A stretch of 14,887 nt of DNA, taken from contig CAVIJI010000046.1 in the NCBI GenBank assembly GCA_963642885.1, positions 1-14,887 on the forward strand. Direction: 5' to 3'. The notes under the pieces were generated by a model, which made no database searches, was not told where the DNA came from, and saw nothing but the letters and a program-made list of their open reading frames with translations. Positions 1-8,292 of the stretch are shown here, one piece after another. This DNA comes from UMGS1696 sp963642885 (lineage in GTDB: Bacteria; Bacillota; Clostridia; Oscillospirales; CAG-272). The translations under genes and the position numbers were made by a program. Position 1 is the first letter of the stretch. Each line of letters begins with the position of its first letter.

Positions 1-1032
1 TGTATCAGGATCGCCGTCGCCATTCACATATATGTCATAAACATTCTTATTTATGTCCTGCAAAAACGAGAGCATCTGCGCCTTTGTATCCGTATCATCT
101 GTGGGCAGAAGTGTATCCTGACCATATCGTGTGAAGCCCCATGTTGAGAACGGTGTAAATGTGACAGGGTCATATGAAGCAAAATAATTGTGAATACCGT
201 TGTATATGCTGTCGTGCGGATCCGTACCTTTGGGCGGCACCACGGTATTCGGTGTCCCGAAAGTATATACGTATACATTCTGCGGTTCCGCACAAATCGT
301 CGCACCTGCTTCGCCGAGCTCATAACCTTCCGCCATAGCGGCACCGATCAGGTTGGCAATTGCCGCACCTCTGCTGTAGCCGACACTCCAAATCTTCAGT
401 GTTTTGCCTGAAAAAACATCGTTGTGTGCGGAAACATACTCATCTGCAAATTGAAGTGCGATGTCTCTTCCGCACTTGAAGCCGAGATGAAGGCCGTCCT
501 CGGTTGTTTCATCCCCAACGTTGAAGTTGCCGCTCCATTCGATCTCATATCCTGCACTTCTCGGAATGATTGCAAGCAGCACATTGTCATTGTCAAGGTA
601 TTTATATGCCACAGCCACACCTATGGTATTCTCGTTCATCTTCCGATTGTAATATTCGTTAATCTCGGTATCACGGAAACCAAGCTGTTCCAAGAGATCT
701 TCAACGTTTCGGCTTCGTGTCTTGTACGCACTCTCCGTACGGTCGTAGCTGCGGCTGCTGATTGACGCGGATGCAAGCTGCATAGACATAGTGGCAAGAT
801 GTGCATTTGCTTTATAGGATGAAGACTGAAAATATGTATCACTGTATATATAGGTATCCGGCAAATCTCCTATTTCAACACTTCCCTCATGCGGGTCAAA
901 ATAGAATGTACCGCAAATCTGTGTTTTGTCACGCTCTGCCTGATATCCTGCAGCTAAAGCGGGGACACAAAGTCCTAACACCATACACAGTGCCAGGATA
1001 ACCGCACTCATTCGATAGGCCTTAGTTTTCAT
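1..1032 (-). CDS. Secreted lipase-like alpha/beta hydrolase, 3' end outside window (partial)
   Basis: An open frame of 344 codons runs off the window edge without a stop. It begins MKTKAYRM, followed by a hydrophobic stretch and an ALAA-type signal peptidase site near residue 28, so the product is exported. A nucleophile elbow GYSRG has its serine at residue 220, and HNYFASYDPV with Asp288 fits the acid position of class 3-like lipases. The protein aligns along its length with the lipase domain (about 485-785) of the 2231-aa protein encoded just upstream: both share HLATMSM (His78 here, His530 there), IGVA, GYSRG, and HN-x6-D followed by GF-x-RYG. It lacks the N-terminal beta-helix of that paralogue. 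The start has a GGAAAGG ribosome site 12 nt upstream. The catalytic histidine, expected further on, is not in the window. Substrate is unknown. The family resemblance is clear; true lipase activity is inferred. Confidence 0.88.
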   Translation of the reverse strand, partial: MKTKAYRMSAVILALCMVLGLCVPALAAGYQAERDKTQICGTFYFDPHEGSVEIGDLPDTYIYSDTYFQSSSYKANAHLATMSMQLASASISSRSYDRTESAYKTRSRNVEDLLEQLGFRDTEINEYYNRKMNENTIGVAVAYKYLDNDNVLLAIIPRSAGYEIEWSGNFNVGDETTEDGLHLGFKCGRDIALQFADEYVSAHNDVFSGKTLKIWSVGYSRGAAIANLIGAAMAEGYELGEAGATICAEPQNVYVYTFGTPNTVVPPKGTDPHDSIYNGIHNYFASYDPVTFTPFSTWGFTRYGQDTLLPTDDTDTKAQMLSFLQDINKNVYDIYVNGDGDPDT

Positions 1033-1104
1033 ATAGTATGTTTACCTTTCCGTTGTCGTATATTATTTCATGTAATACTGACTTAATTTGATTTCTGTGA
1101 CATA

Positions 1105-1133
1105 AGTATAAAGGGATATACGATTCGCATAAA
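1105..1133 (-). promoter_or_regulatory. Weak candidate promoter for the partial lipase gene
   Basis: On the minus strand TTTATG (1133-1128) and TATACT (1110-1105) are separated by 17 nt, between the terminator of the large surface-protein gene and the start of the lipase gene. The -35 match is poor, so this is a suggestion only. A terminator just upstream makes a local promoter plausible. Confidence 0.3.
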
Positions 1134-1140
1134 CCGTGAT

Positions 1141-1192
1141 AAAGAGAAAAAGGGAGAACGGTATAATAATCTTCCGTTTCCCCCTTTTCTTT
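1141..1192 (-). terminator. Terminator-like hairpin after the 2231-aa surface protein gene
   Basis: Downstream of the TAA stop the minus strand holds a long imperfect inverted repeat. One arm (1192-1173) reads AAAGAAAAGGGGGAAACGG and the other (1161-1141) reads CCGTTCTCCCTTTTTCTC and on, with a 11-12 nt AT-rich loop. The lower stem is A/U rich, so it can act as hairpin plus U-rich tail. It separates the two lipase-type genes into different transcripts. Confidence 0.7.
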
Positions 1193-1204
1193 ATTCAGTT
1201 CAGC

Positions 1205-4200
1205 TTATTTTTCGAGTACGCTGAAGCGCTGGAATATAGCGGCACTCTGTGCACGGGTAGCGGTACCCTGCGGAATCAATCCGCTTTCGGTACCGTTGAT
1301 GATACCGTTCTCGCAAACCCATTGCATAGCATCCAAAGCCCAACTGCTGATTGACTGTGCATCACCGAAGCTCTCGAGCATTTCTGTGTCATATACAGTC
1401 GTGTCAATTCCGCAGAACGCCGCGTAGCGGTAAAGTATTGCCGCGAGCTGCTCTCTTGTAACTTTTGCGTTCGGGTGGAATGTGCCGTCTTCGTAACCGA
1501 GCACGATTCCGTTTTCCGTAGCCCACGCAACAGCTGTAGCGTAGTATGTATCCTGTGCTACATCAGAGAACGTCGACTCATTAGTCGATTCGGAGCTTCC
1601 GGCAATACGCCACAAAATTGTTACAGCCTGTGCACGTGTAATGCTGTCATTCGGGCCGAATGTATCTGACGAGTAACCGTTCATTATGCCGTTTTCCAAA
1701 CAATAATGTACACCGTCGTGATACCATGCGCCGACATCCAAGTCCGAATATGCTGCAAGCGGGCATTCACTGCTCTTGTTGCATACGGCATATCCTTCCG
1801 TATCGGTCAGGGTATCCTCTATCTCATCGACAACAGAAGTCGTATCAGACTTTGCGGTATCCTTGTTCTTCTTTGTTGTCAGGATATCGGGTACAGTCGG
1901 AACAGGTGTAGGAGTCGGAGTCGGTTCGGGACTCGGCTCTATGCCATGAACCATATAGCTGTAGGATGCTATTTCGCTCTTAACACCGTCCTTTATTGCA
2001 ATCGCATTCAATTTTGTGACACCGGAAATCTTTATAGACGTGTTTTCGGCATAGTGAGTACTCTTTTCGGTAGGAGTACTTCCGTCTAATGTGTAATAAA
2101 TCTCCGCGCCTTCAGTTATGCAGTAGAGACGGACATATTGAATTTCATCGTATGTGCCCGAGGGTACAGAAGCGTAAGGTTTCAAAACCTGTCCCTCCGC
2201 AACAACAAGAACCAAAATAGTCACAGTATTCGAAATATGCTCGGGATTCCGAACCGTATTCGGAATTGATACCGTACCGGTTACGGTGTAGCTCAGCGTT
2301 TTCGATGAGAATTCGGGCATTGTCCAATCGACAGGTGCTGTAATCAAACTGCCGTCGGAAAGTCTGAGAGTTGCGTTTTCGGGAAGATTCCATTCCTTGT
2401 TTTCAGCCTGCTCATAGGTTACTGCAACAGGTGTGAACGGTTCAATCGCAACAAGCTTTTCTTCCGATACACTTCCGGTTTCACTAAACGTAACATAAAT
2501 AGCATCATTCTGTTTAGAAACGGTTGCATTGAGATCTGTGCTGTTATCGTTTACTTCGAGAACCAACTTTTCGGAGAGGTAATATTTCAGTTTTTCCGCT
2601 TTTTCCTCAGGTACGTCATTCTCTTTTGCTTCGTCTGTAAACCTCTGCGGATTCAGCATCATCTTTGCTGTGTATACAGTATTTGCGGAAGCAACCGTAT
2701 CTGTGGGTGTCCACAGGATATCCAGGAAATAATCTGCCATCTCATACGTATCCGTAACGGTAACAAGGGCACTGCTTATCTTTTTAGGCAGTTCTATACC
2801 GGCACACGGTGTGTCAATGGTCATCTCGATCTTATTAATAACGGGATTGTAGATAGCGGTCAGTTCGATGTTTTCCGACATGCTTTCAACAGTAAGAGCA
2901 ACATCGTCTACATCACCGATTACGCCGTCGGGTACTGATTCCCATTCTTCAAAGAGTTCGTCCGCTTCCGCCGGAGCTGCGATGGTTACCTTATCTCCAT
3001 TGTAATAATAGTAAGTCTTGGGGAAGTCCGTAAAATCTTTATTCTGTATACCAAGAAGGCCGGTATCCGTGCCGTTTATCGTCACCGTGTAGGGATTGTC
3101 GAGAATGTACGTGCAGGTTACATCGGAGGAGCGGTCAGCGCCCTTCTCGGCCCATGTCGTGAGCACGTAAGTCGTCTTTTCACCTTCGGCGCCTGTAAGA
3201 GTGAACGGTTCAGTGTACGTGTACACCTCGGGTTCATCATCGGCATTATCGCTTTCTTTACGGATTGTATACTTAATTGTTTCGTCTTCGCCGCCGTTCA
3301 GCGTCACTTTAAGCTCGGTTTTGTTTCTGAAGGTCTTTATGTCTCCGTTCGCATCCGTGGTCAAAGGCGTAATATCATACAGTGCTGTGAGGAGTCGGAG
3401 GTTTCTGCGGTTTTGTACGGTGCTGCTTTCCAAAGTTTGTTCACCGCTTTCGACTTCAATAATCGGTTCGTCTACCTGCTCCTCCGCAATGGTAATCATT
3501 ACAAGTGCTACTTCGTTTGTATAGGGAATCGGAATCGTTACATTGTCTTCCTTTGCAACCTTGCCGTCCTCTATAACAGCCGATGTATCAGCTTTACTCT
3601 TGTCAACACCCAATGTCGTCAATCCGTTTTCCATTATGACGCTTACCTTATCAGGCAATTTCTCAATAAGCTCCGCTTCCGGTAATCCAATCGAAACAGA
3701 TAATATAGTAGGCAAAACGAGATATATATCCCATGCCGGATCTTCCGTCTTAACAGGGTTACCGTAGATACGCAGCGAGCCTGCGTCATCTACATAAGCG
3801 TCGTATGCGGTAGAGATGTCCACACCTTCATACTTCACTTCAGCATCGTCTTCGTCCAGATCGAAGGCGAACGCCAGCTCATCGTCCAAATCCTGCTTAA
3901 TCAGTGCGGCAACGGTGTATGCTGTGCCGTACTTGGCTTTTCCGCTTGCCGTCTGTGTATTGCCGTCCACTTCTACAACCCAGTAAACGGGGACATTCTC
4001 TCGGGTTTTCTCCTTGCCGTCCACTGTCCATGTAAACGTACCCGTTGTCGGAAGTTCTTCATCTGCAACAGGCTTGTCCACCGTCAGCTTAACATCCTTC
4101 GAGCGTGTAAAGCTGTATGATGTCGTCAGAACAACATTCTCATCGGGCATAATGAAGCTCGTGACGGCGTGGTCTGTGTTTTCAAGTATTGCATTGCCGC

Positions 4201-7200
4201 TTTCCACAGTCCACTCATCGAAAATTCTGTCTTTGTCAGTACCGTCGACTGTTACCTTAGCTCCCGCCACATAACTGCCGACCTCAGTACCGTCAACCGT
4301 CACCGTGTAATAGACAAACTCCGTTCTGTCAATGAGCTGTGTCTCAATCTCGGAGGTTTTTCCGCAGTATATCGCGGTCGCCTGCACATAGATATTCTCG
4401 CCGGTTGGTGTAAACGGCTGGTTGAAGGGCATCCATTCCCCGTAGTAAACGCCGTTTGTATTACTGATGCGGTAGAAGACGGCTGCGCCTTCGATATCGC
4501 TCTCGATCGATACAAGACCGTCCTTGTTCTTGATCGTGACGGTTGGAGCATCAAACGAATCCATGTCGATTGTAATAGGATTGCTCTTCGACTTGGATGT
4601 ATCATAGAAGCTATCATACGAACGGAGCCATGCAAAGTTAATCTCAGGATAATGGCCTTGTGCAATCACCGTTGTATTATATGCAAGAGTGCCGAGTACA
4701 ACAAGGGAATGGCTGCCATATGCAAGCTGATTGCCGGTATATCCTTCCGTCACAGGTGTGGTCTTTTGCTGACCTGTCGGCGTTTTAGACTCGTTCCACT
4801 TGTTAACATCGCTATCGTAATCCACTTCAACTAAGCGGAGTGCAACATCGAGCAGCATATCCCATACTGCCATCAAACTCTTGTATTCTGCGCTTGTCAG
4901 ATAATCTGCTACGGACTTACCGGTCAGCGGGTTTTGGGTACATATGAGTGTGTTCCATAACTGATTCAAATATCCGTTACGGCTGCTCTGCGACCTTGAG
5001 GTCCAATCACCGATTACGAAAATCCAATAATTGAGTCCACGCGCTTTTCCGTAAAGACCGCCGATGAGCGCGTCTTTACCGCTCATCAGGCTTGACATGA
5101 TTCCTTCTAATTCCTTGGAGATAATAGAAAAAACGATAGGCACCAGAACCTGCAGTGCACTTTCGAGGGAGGGATACAAACATCCGTCGCCATTTCTGAA
5201 AGAGCTGTTATAACTATCTCGGAAATCGCCTTCATTGCTGTTATAGAGACCCCACGCCTGAATTGCACGAATCAAAACATGTATGAACTGTTCCTGTGTG
5301 ATAGGCGTTCCGTCATAGCTGAGCGGATCGATTGACGGAGGAATAATGTCCATCTCGGCAATCTCGAAGTTGTCGAAGAATGTGATATTGATGGGGTCGA
5401 TGGAGTTAAGCTGCTCAAGCATCTTGGCACGCTGTTCCTTATAGTTCGCCGAACCGACCGCCCAAGATTCGTTGTCATACCAGGTTTTATAGCTGTTTGC
5501 CCATTCCTGGTCAGTCACAAAACTCCAGACATAGTTGTTCTCGTTCGGTGTCTCCGCTGCTTCCGCGTCACCGGGAACATAGTGATCCACACCGTAGCGT
5601 ATGAAGCCCATTTCATCGGGAGCAACCTCGGGAACAGCATCTACCTTATTGATACAGTTGTGGATGCAGTAGTACTTCTCAGCGGAGAGCTTCATTTCGC
5701 TGTTGCGTCCGCCCTGTGGTGCTTCGAAGCAATACGCATAGACCTGATTGCCCGTAGCCTCCTCACCGTAATAATCGTAGCAGTAGCTTTCAATGAGTCG
5801 TTTTGCGGTCAGGTTGGAGGTTGCACCGCCGCGGGAGTAGCCCATAATCCAGAACTTGACTCTGCCTTCCTCCACATCGCCGGTCAGGTTGTAGGCATCA
5901 ATGTATTCCCGTACCTTCGTAAAGACCTGATTTGCGGCACTTGCAAAGCCTTTCGCTTCGCCTGAGCTGCCGAGTGTAACGTTGCTTGCCCATTCACTCT
6001 CATAACTTCCGCTGCGTATTACGATCGGAATGAGCGTATATATGGCTGACTCGTCATCCGACTCACTCTTCTGATAAATATGCTTATGTCCTATCGCAAC
6101 ACCGATTGTATCAACACCCGGTTTTACGGAATAGGTATCACTGATGAAAATGTCATCGGGGACAATACCGATATCCGTGAGCAGCTTTTCGATGTTCGCA
6201 GACTTGTAGGTATAATCCAGCTCATACTCTTCCTGATGATTGAGCTCGCCGTCATCACCGAGATCTGAGCCGAAGCTTGCCATTGCCATTGTCATGGACA
6301 TTGTGGCAAGATGTGAATTGTAATTGTTCGGATCACCGCCGTCGAAATCACTGCCGTTCATGAAATATCCGTCGGAGTAGTAAAAGTCAGATGTGAGATC
6401 TGCCTCCAAATCACCGATAGAACCATACTGGAAATATCCGTGAATCAGCGGGTAATTGTTGTAGGAGCTTATGATGTTGGGCTCCGGATCTACCTCTGTA
6501 AACGAAACCGTTTCCGCATCTCCTTTTACGGCACGCAGTATGGATTTCACACCGTCGAACTCGATGTGATATCCGTTAAAATCGGAGAAGAACGCCTGTA
6601 CATTGTAGAATTCACGCTCTCCGTTGAATTTGCGCTCCGTATCTGCCGTGCGGATACCGATTTCAGACTTGACGGTCGGCACGCCTGTGATATATGCGTT
6701 TGCGGATGGTGTATCATTGAGGAACAAGTCGTCCTTTGCACCATCTTTACGGTTATTGTTTTTAATCGTGAGCGTTCCGCTGAGTCCTATATCGTTGAGT
6801 GCGGATACAAACACGCCGCCGCCTTCGCTTGACGCAATGTTGTTCTGAATCGTACAGCCGGAGAGCGTGTTGTCGTCGTTGTTGACGTAAATACCGCCGC
6901 CTTCATTTGCGCTGTTGTCCTCTATCGTACAACCGCTGACGGTTATACTCTCCTGATTGAGATAAATCGCGCCGCCGCGTTCTGAGGCTGAATTGTTTTT
7001 CATGGTGATGCCGTAGATTACACCGACATTCGTACTTATTGCACATTGTTCGGTAAAGATTGCACCGCCATGACCGTCTGTAACCTTATTATCGGAAATG
7101 CTGCCGGTAGCATCCTTCGATTCCAGAACAAACTCGCTGTAACAGAAATAGATACCGCCGCCGCCATCTCTTGCACGGTTGTGGTTGATGGAGGAGCCTT

Positions 7201-7900
7201 CGCTCAACGAGATTGCAGAACTGCTTCCGTTGGAATATACACCGCCGCCTTCGTCCTGTGCTTCGTTATAGGCAATCTGTGCGCCGTTTTTCATAGTGAG
7301 CGTGCAATTGTCGCCGTCCATCATAACACCGCCGCCGTAGCCGTCTTGAGCCCAGGTAATTTCCGCACGGTTGCCCGCTATGGCGACATTGTCAAGTACC
7401 AGCGTAGAGTTCTCTTTCATATGGACGCCGCCCGCGCCGTTTGAACTCCAACCGCCTGTGACAAGACCGCCGTTTGTAATCTTGAGAGCCTTGCGGCTGC
7501 CGTTTTCCCATCCGGTGAAGTCATGTGTTGTGGTCGTAACCGTACTTCTGAGAACCAGACTGGCACCCTCGTCAAGATAGATGACCTCGCCGTCCGATTC
7601 GTAGTCGTCGTTTGTAAGCTGACGGTCAATCCGCAGACCGTTCATATCGATTGTCGCGGATTCGCCTTTATTCAGTACCAGGCGACTGTTAATACGCCAG
7701 TCTCTCTTGAGCTTAATGATTCTGCCCTGCTTTGCCGCATTCCATGCATTGGAAATACTTGTATAGCTGTTTCCTTGATCATCCGTTGCATAAACAACGC
7801 TTTCGGCAAAAACTTCAAGACCCATAGATGCAAGCATCACCAAGGTCAGGAACAGACTCAAAGCACGTTTCATGATTTGCTTTGTCTTCGTTTTTCCCAT
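1205..7900 (-). CDS. Giant SLH-anchored surface protein with Pmp-like beta-helix and lipase domain
   Basis: 2231 aa. Signal peptide at 1-32 (KTKTKQIMKR then a hydrophobic core, cut near VFA). Residues about 100-400 form a predicted right-handed beta-helix with seven or eight copies of a motif I-x2-N-x-A ... GG(G/A)(I/V)(Y/F) every 26-31 residues (GG at 189, 218, 246, 278, 309, 334, 360). A lipase-like domain follows: HLATMSM at 530, GYSRGG nucleophile Ser689, Asp754 in VDAVPEVAP, and a candidate catalytic His1083 in QGHYPE after a helical insertion. Residues 1108-1905 are beta-sandwich modules: chitobiase-C-like segments, InlB-like repeats starting near Tyr1197 and Tyr1604, and an Ig-like segment. 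A further chitobiase-C-like domain at about 1907-1985 leads into a Pro/Thr linker and three SLH domains (from about 2051, 2111 and 2178), implying attachment to a pyruvylated wall polymer. The start is fixed by AAGGAGG 7 nt upstream. Substrate is unknown; an adhesin/esterase role is inferred. Confidence 0.93.
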   Translation of the reverse strand: MGKTKTKQIMKRALSLFLTLVMLASMGLEVFAESVVYATDDQGNSYTSISNAWNAAKQGRIIKLKRDWRINSRLVLNKGESATIDMNGLRIDRQLTNDDYESDGEVIYLDEGASLVLRSTVTTTTHDFTGWENGSRKALKITNGGLVTGGWSSNGAGGVHMKENSTLVLDNVAIAGNRAEITWAQDGYGGGVMMDGDNCTLTMKNGAQIAYNEAQDEGGGVYSNGSSSAISLSEGSSINHNRARDGGGGIYFCYSEFVLESKDATGSISDNKVTDGHGGAIFTEQCAISTNVGVIYGITMKNNSASERGGAIYLNQESITVSGCTIEDNSANEGGGIYVNNDDNTLSGCTIQNNIASSEGGGVFVSALNDIGLSGTLTIKNNNRKDGAKDDLFLNDTPSANAYITGVPTVKSEIGIRTADTERKFNGEREFYNVQAFFSDFNGYHIEFDGVKSILRAVKGDAETVSFTEVDPEPNIISSYNNYPLIHGYFQYGSIGDLEADLTSDFYYSDGYFMNGSDFDGGDPNNYNSHLATMSMTMAMASFGSDLGDDGELNHQEEYELDYTYKSANIEKLLTDIGIVPDDIFISDTYSVKPGVDTIGVAIGHKHIYQKSESDDESAIYTLIPIVIRSGSYESEWASNVTLGSSGEAKGFASAANQVFTKVREYIDAYNLTGDVEEGRVKFWIMGYSRGGATSNLTAKRLIESYCYDYYGEEATGNQVYAYCFEAPQGGRNSEMKLSAEKYYCIHNCINKVDAVPEVAPDEMGFIRYGVDHYVPGDAEAAETPNENNYVWSFVTDQEWANSYKTWYDNESWAVGSANYKEQRAKMLEQLNSIDPINITFFDNFEIAEMDIIPPSIDPLSYDGTPITQEQFIHVLIRAIQAWGLYNSNEGDFRDSYNSSFRNGDGCLYPSLESALQVLVPIVFSIISKELEGIMSSLMSGKDALIGGLYGKARGLNYWIFVIGDWTSRSQSSRNGYLNQLWNTLICTQNPLTGKSVADYLTSAEYKSLMAVWDMLLDVALRLVEVDYDSDVNKWNESKTPTGQQKTTPVTEGYTGNQLAYGSHSLVVLGTLAYNTTVIAQGHYPEINFAWLRSYDSFYDTSKSKSNPITIDMDSFDAPTVTIKNKDGLVSIESDIEGAAVFYRISNTNGVYYGEWMPFNQPFTPTGENIYVQATAIYCGKTSEIETQLIDRTEFVYYTVTVDGTEVGSYVAGAKVTVDGTDKDRIFDEWTVESGNAILENTDHAVTSFIMPDENVVLTTSYSFTRSKDVKLTVDKPVADEELPTTGTFTWTVDGKEKTRENVPVYWVVEVDGNTQTASGKAKYGTAYTVAALIKQDLDDELAFAFDLDEDDAEVKYEGVDISTAYDAYVDDAGSLRIYGNPVKTEDPAWDIYLVLPTILSVSIGLPEAELIEKLPDKVSVIMENGLTTLGVDKSKADTSAVIEDGKVAKEDNVTIPIPYTNEVALVMITIAEEQVDEPIIEVESGEQTLESSTVQNRRNLRLLTALYDITPLTTDANGDIKTFRNKTELKVTLNGGEDETIKYTIRKESDNADDEPEVYTYTEPFTLTGAEGEKTTYVLTTWAEKGADRSSDVTCTYILDNPYTVTINGTDTGLLGIQNKDFTDFPKTYYYYNGDKVTIAAPAEADELFEEWESVPDGVIGDVDDVALTVESMSENIELTAIYNPVINKIEMTIDTPCAGIELPKKISSALVTVTDTYEMADYFLDILWTPTDTVASANTVYTAKMMLNPQRFTDEAKENDVPEEKAEKLKYYLSEKLVLEVNDNSTDLNATVSKQNDAIYVTFSETGSVSEEKLVAIEPFTPVAVTYEQAENKEWNLPENATLRLSDGSLITAPVDWTMPEFSSKTLSYTVTGTVSIPNTVRNPEHISNTVTILVLVVAEGQVLKPYASVPSGTYDEIQYVRLYCITEGAEIYYTLDGSTPTEKSTHYAENTSIKISGVTKLNAIAIKDGVKSEIASYSYMVHGIEPSPEPTPTPTPVPTVPDILTTKKNKDTAKSDTTSVVDEIEDTLTDTEGYAVCNKSSECPLAAYSDLDVGAWYHDGVHYCLENGIMNGYSSDTFGPNDSITRAQAVTILWRIAGSSESTNESTFSDVAQDTYYATAVAWATENGIVLGYEDGTFHPNAKVTREQLAAILYRYAAFCGIDTTVYDTEMLESFGDAQSISSWALDAMQWVCENGIINGTESGLIPQGTATRAQSAAIFQRFSVLEK

Positions 7901-7907
7901 TTTATTT

Positions 7908-7914
7908 CCTCCTT
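7908..7914 (-). promoter_or_regulatory. Strong Shine-Dalgarno for the surface protein gene
   Basis: AAGGAGG lies 7 nt before the ATG at 7900 and decides this start. It suggests high translation, as expected for an abundant surface protein. Confidence 0.9.
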
Positions 7915-8015
7915 AGAAATTTTAAGGTACGCGATAAATCCGTAAGAATAAATTTTGTGTACACCCAAAGATACGTCGTCACGGGTTTCGGCAAACTCAT
8001 CCCTAAAACCTTTGT

Positions 8016-8044
8016 ATTGTATCACAATTATGGATGAATTTCAA
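8016..8044 (-). promoter_or_regulatory. Sigma-A-type promoter of the surface protein gene
   Basis: On the minus strand TTGAAA (8044-8039), 17 nt, then TACAAT (8021-8016). This predicts transcription starting near 8009 and a leader of about 110 nt before the ATG at 7900. I recognise no known riboswitch in that leader. A short inverted repeat ATTGT-GAT-ACAAT (8028-8016) covers the -10 box, and a 12-bp palindrome abuts the -35 box, so repression at this promoter is plausible. Confidence 0.75.
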
Positions 8045-8045
8045 T

Positions 8046-8057
8046 GTGTATATACAC
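8046..8057. promoter_or_regulatory. Palindromic candidate operator next to the -35 box
   Basis: GTGTATATACAC is a perfect 12-bp palindrome one base upstream of the -35 hexamer of the surface-protein promoter. Its GTATATAC core recurs at 8152-8159 and 8180-8187. Its position suits a dimeric regulator binding site; the regulator is not in the window. Confidence 0.5.
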
Positions 8058-8149
8058 TTTAATCATGCTATTCCATCACGATTTTATTGTTTTTTTCACA
8101 TAAATTTTTGCATGACGCTCTGTCGTACAAAATCAAGAAGTTGAAATCA

Positions 8150-8189
8150 ACGTATATACATTTTATTCAAAACATCAGTGTATATACTG
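8150..8189. repeat. Two further GTATATAC palindrome copies
   Basis: ACGTATATACAT (8150-8161) and CAGTGTATATACTG (8176-8189) share the GTATATAC core with the promoter-proximal palindrome about 100 bp away. The second copy lies inside the end of the 41-codon ORF. They may be auxiliary operator sites. AT-rich context makes chance copies possible. Confidence 0.4.
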
Positions 8190-8292
8190 CCGGAATCAAA
8201 TGCACAAGCTGTTCATCGGAAGCATCAACACGTCCGCTCAGATGAATAGACTGTGTATTTCCGTCGATTTGTGATTTGATTTGCTCGCTCAT
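8167..8292 (-). CDS. Small 41-codon ORF coupled to the HD-protein gene
   Basis: The ATG at 8292-8290 overlaps the TGA stop of the upstream HD gene (8291-8289) in an ATGA arrangement, typical of translationally coupled genes. The 41-aa product begins MSEQIKSQIDGNTQSIHLSG and ends in LIPAVYTLMF. It is soluble and mildly acidic, with no signal peptide or membrane segment, and its codon composition resembles its neighbours. I do not recognise the family. It could be a genuine small protein at the end of the partner-switching operon, or the 5' remnant of a lost longer gene; the sequence after its stop is AT-rich and non-coding in all frames that I read. No clear terminator follows before the next promoter. 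Confidence 0.5.
   Translation of the reverse strand: MSEQIKSQIDGNTQSIHLSGRVDASDEQLVHLIPAVYTLMF

Noticed and set aside
4169..4834. 221-codon plus-strand open frame
   Set aside because: It lies antisense inside the 2231-aa surface protein gene, shows no recognisable motifs, and the minus-strand frame has clear domains with a strong ribosome site.
7915..8010. Possible riboswitch (c-di-GMP type considered) in the leader of the surface protein gene
   Set aside because: GGTTT/AAACC pairing and a GTTTGCCGAAACCC stretch are present, but the conserved core sequences of known classes that I can recall are absent.
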